Position numbers and translations under genes: made by a program | Shown: one piece after another, positions 3,950 to 5,512 of the stretch | How the letters are laid out: every line of letters begins with the position of its first letter | Position numbering within the stretch: the stretch's first letter is position 1 | Notes under the pieces: model-generated | The model's database searches: none | What the model saw: the letters and a program-made list of their open reading frames with translations, nothing else | What the model was told of the DNA's origin: nothing | Assembly: GCA_937923375.1 (NCBI GenBank) | Contig: CALAJG010000006.1 | Span: 1-5,512, forward strand | DNA length: 5,512 nucleotides | Direction: 5' to 3' | Origin: an uncultured Leucothrix sp. | GTDB lineage: Bacteria > Pseudomonadota > Gammaproteobacteria > Thiotrichales > Thiotrichaceae

Positions 3950-5512
3950 TTAAGACATTAAATTTTGTCTGTTTTCCTGAGCGGCACTTGATTTGAGTGT
4001 ATAACCAAGACTGCTGGCTTCGCGTTCAATTTCAGCTAAAATCTTCTCTGCAAACTTTATTTGCCCGCGTTTTTTATAAACCTTTGCTTGTAGCAAAGCG
4101 GCCGAAATCTTTCTGAGGCGGAGCCCGTTTCTGTTAAAAATAGCAACGGCTTGAGCTGACATTTTGCCGGCTTGGGTGACTTCTCCTTCAGCTAACATGA
4201 CTTCAGCGCGTACTTTGAGTGCTTCAGCTAACATTTTTCGTAACCCCATTGTTTTGGCGTAATCTTCAGTTCTACGAAGTATCTGCAAGGCTTCAGCCCT
4301 GGATTTGAGATCACGCATTAACCGAGCTTTTGATATTAATGTGTAATGCAAAATATCTTCCTGCTGTGCTTGTGAGGCAGCTTTTTCAGAAAGCAGTAAG
4401 AGTTTAGTCGCTTTTTTTGCTTCACCTTTAATGCGATACAAGTCGGCAAGGTGACGCTGAAAAATACTGGTAGCTCTCAACTGCCTTTTCTTTTGAACCT
4501 GTTTAATAACTTTCATATAGCCTTTTTCAGCCTTAGTTAAATTACCTGTTAGGTGATCGCACAGTGCCCTGTAGCCTTGAGCGTAAAGTGATGTCATAGA
4601 AGGCGTACTGCTCTTGTCTAATACTATTTTATTAATAGCACTGTCCAAGAGCTCAATTGCTTTATGAATGTTACCTCGCTCAATTTCAGCAATGGCCAGA
4701 TTAATTTCGATTCTGCGGCGTGGCGCTCCAACTGATTGATTTTCATCATATTCTGGTTTTGCCTTTACCACATTGAGGGCTTGATTGTACAAGATAGCTG
4801 CGTCATACAGCTTGCCTTGCATAAAGCTAACAACAGCTTGTTCATTATATAACCATGCGACTTCATCTCGGTAAAATGGCAAGTTATGACGAAGCCGAAC
4901 TGCTTCAGCCTCCCCCATCTTTTTCGTACCTACCAGATCATCTTGGTATTTACTCAGGCGAATGGATAGGTGAATGAGATTCTGAATCCATAATCGATAG
5001 GCTTCATAAGGTTGTTTGTTATTTAGCTCATGCATAATCTCAAGACGAGAAATTGCCCCGATAGAGAAAGAGCCTCTTAAAATAGCGTAGGCACCACGTA
5101 GTAATATGCTGCATTCATAAAAATTTAGCTTGGGTTTATTGTTATTGCTCTTTATGTCTGTGTTTACTAGAGAATAATGAATAATCGATACAAGATGTTT
5201 TAGAAGTCGCGTTACAAAACTAAAGTGATCAGCGCTTGGAACACCCCTTCTGGCTTGAGCCTGAGCGCAGTAGAATGTTGTTTGATAGGGCGCTGAAGAT
5301 AAGGTGTACTGCGTAATATAATTCATATCAAGCGTTACGACTTTGGCCACTTCGCGATGGAGAGAGTATCGACAGTGAGAGTCATAGTTACCGCTTCTCG
5401 GTAGAATTCTTATCACAAGTCGCTTAGCAACCAATTGATCTAGCGTTGTATTTAACAACTTAAGTTTCAGTGCTTTTGTCTGATTAATTCCCTCGCCTTT
5501 TCCTTGGTTAAG
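3950..5512 (-). CDS. Tetratricopeptide-repeat protein, C-terminal part, probable STAND-type NTPase
   Basis: The minus-strand frame has no stop from 3952 to the window edge, so 520 residues of a longer protein are visible and the N-terminus is missing. A TTG at 5458 could be read as a start but has no ribosome-binding site, and the 18 codons before it are open. Counting from the first visible residue, about 9-60 resemble a winged helix: a recognition-helix-like NTTLDQLVAKRLVIRI, then a wing and RYSLHREV (48-55). A helical linker (about 80-215) includes FYCAQAQARRGV and ILRGSFSIGAISRLE. Seven tetratricopeptide repeats follow at about 219, 267, 307, 347, 387, 427 and 467, ending in a short polar tail. 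Winged helix followed by 40-residue repeats is the C-terminal layout of STAND regulators and immune sensors such as MalT-like and NB-ARC/NACHT proteins, where the repeats sense a ligand. The NTPase and any effector are not visible, so this is inference. Composition is more A+T-rich than the transporter gene, compatible with transfer. The repeats are sure; the STAND assignment is about even odds. Confidence 0.82.
   Translation of the reverse strand, partial: LNQGKGEGINQTKALKLKLLNTTLDQLVAKRLVIRILPRSGNYDSHCRYSLHREVAKVVTLDMNYITQYTLSSAPYQTTFYCAQAQARRGVPSADHFSFVTRLLKHLVSIIHYSLVNTDIKSNNNKPKLNFYECSILLRGAYAILRGSFSIGAISRLEIMHELNNKQPYEAYRLWIQNLIHLSIRLSKYQDDLVGTKKMGEAEAVRLRHNLPFYRDEVAWLYNEQAVVSFMQGKLYDAAILYNQALNVVKAKPEYDENQSVGAPRRRIEINLAIAEIERGNIHKAIELLDSAINKIVLDKSSTPSMTSLYAQGYRALCDHLTGNLTKAEKGYMKVIKQVQKKRQLRATSIFQRHLADLYRIKGEAKKATKLLLLSEKAASQAQQEDILHYTLISKARLMRDLKSRAEALQILRRTEDYAKTMGLRKMLAEALKVRAEVMLAEGEVTQAGKMSAQAVAIFNRNGLRLRKISAALLQAKVYKKRGQIKFAEKILAEIEREASSLGYTLKSSAAQENRQNLMS

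Noticed and set aside
1..5512. CRISPR array, tRNA or insertion sequence
   Set aside because: No regularly spaced repeats, no cloverleaf-like segment and no transposase-like protein or terminal inverted repeats were seen.

Overview
The window most resembles a chromosomal segment of a gammaproteobacterium, probably an environmental or marine one. This rests only on the general look of the proteins (an ArgE-type deacetylase, an OxlT/YcxA-like transporter and a small four-helix membrane protein), so the taxonomic call is weak. Base composition is uneven. The transporter gene is close to half G+C, while the left edge and the large gene at the right edge are visibly richer in A+T.

Layout from left to right. 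Positions 1-408 hold no confident gene. They contain a candidate 39-residue membrane peptide (126-245), scraps of other open frame and a strong hairpin (307-339). A GNAT-family acetyltransferase (409-894, +) follows. It runs tail to tail, 7 bases apart, into a 12-helix major facilitator transporter (902-2131, -). Upstream of the transporter on the same strand is a 133-residue membrane protein of unknown function (2222-2623, -). A perfect 10-bp hairpin sits between these two. The membrane protein and an ArgE-like M20 metallopeptidase (2742-3926, +) are divergently transcribed from a 118-base spacer that carries a 25-bp near-perfect palindrome. An 11-bp direct repeat at the argE start duplicates the start codon.

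The right end is a minus-strand gene (stop at 3950) whose frame stays open to the last base of the window, so it is cut off at its 5' end. The visible 520 residues look like a winged-helix segment, a helical linker and about seven tetratricopeptide repeats, five of them at an unusually regular 40-residue pitch. That is the C-terminal half expected of a STAND-type signalling or immune NTPase, but the NTPase and any effector domain would lie outside the window. This gene is the best candidate for something not yet described.

The acetyltransferase, transporter and deacetylase are each plausible parts of small-molecule metabolism. ArgE removes the acetyl group from N-acetylornithine in arginine synthesis. 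Nothing in the sequence shows that the three act as one pathway, and their orientations argue against a single operon.
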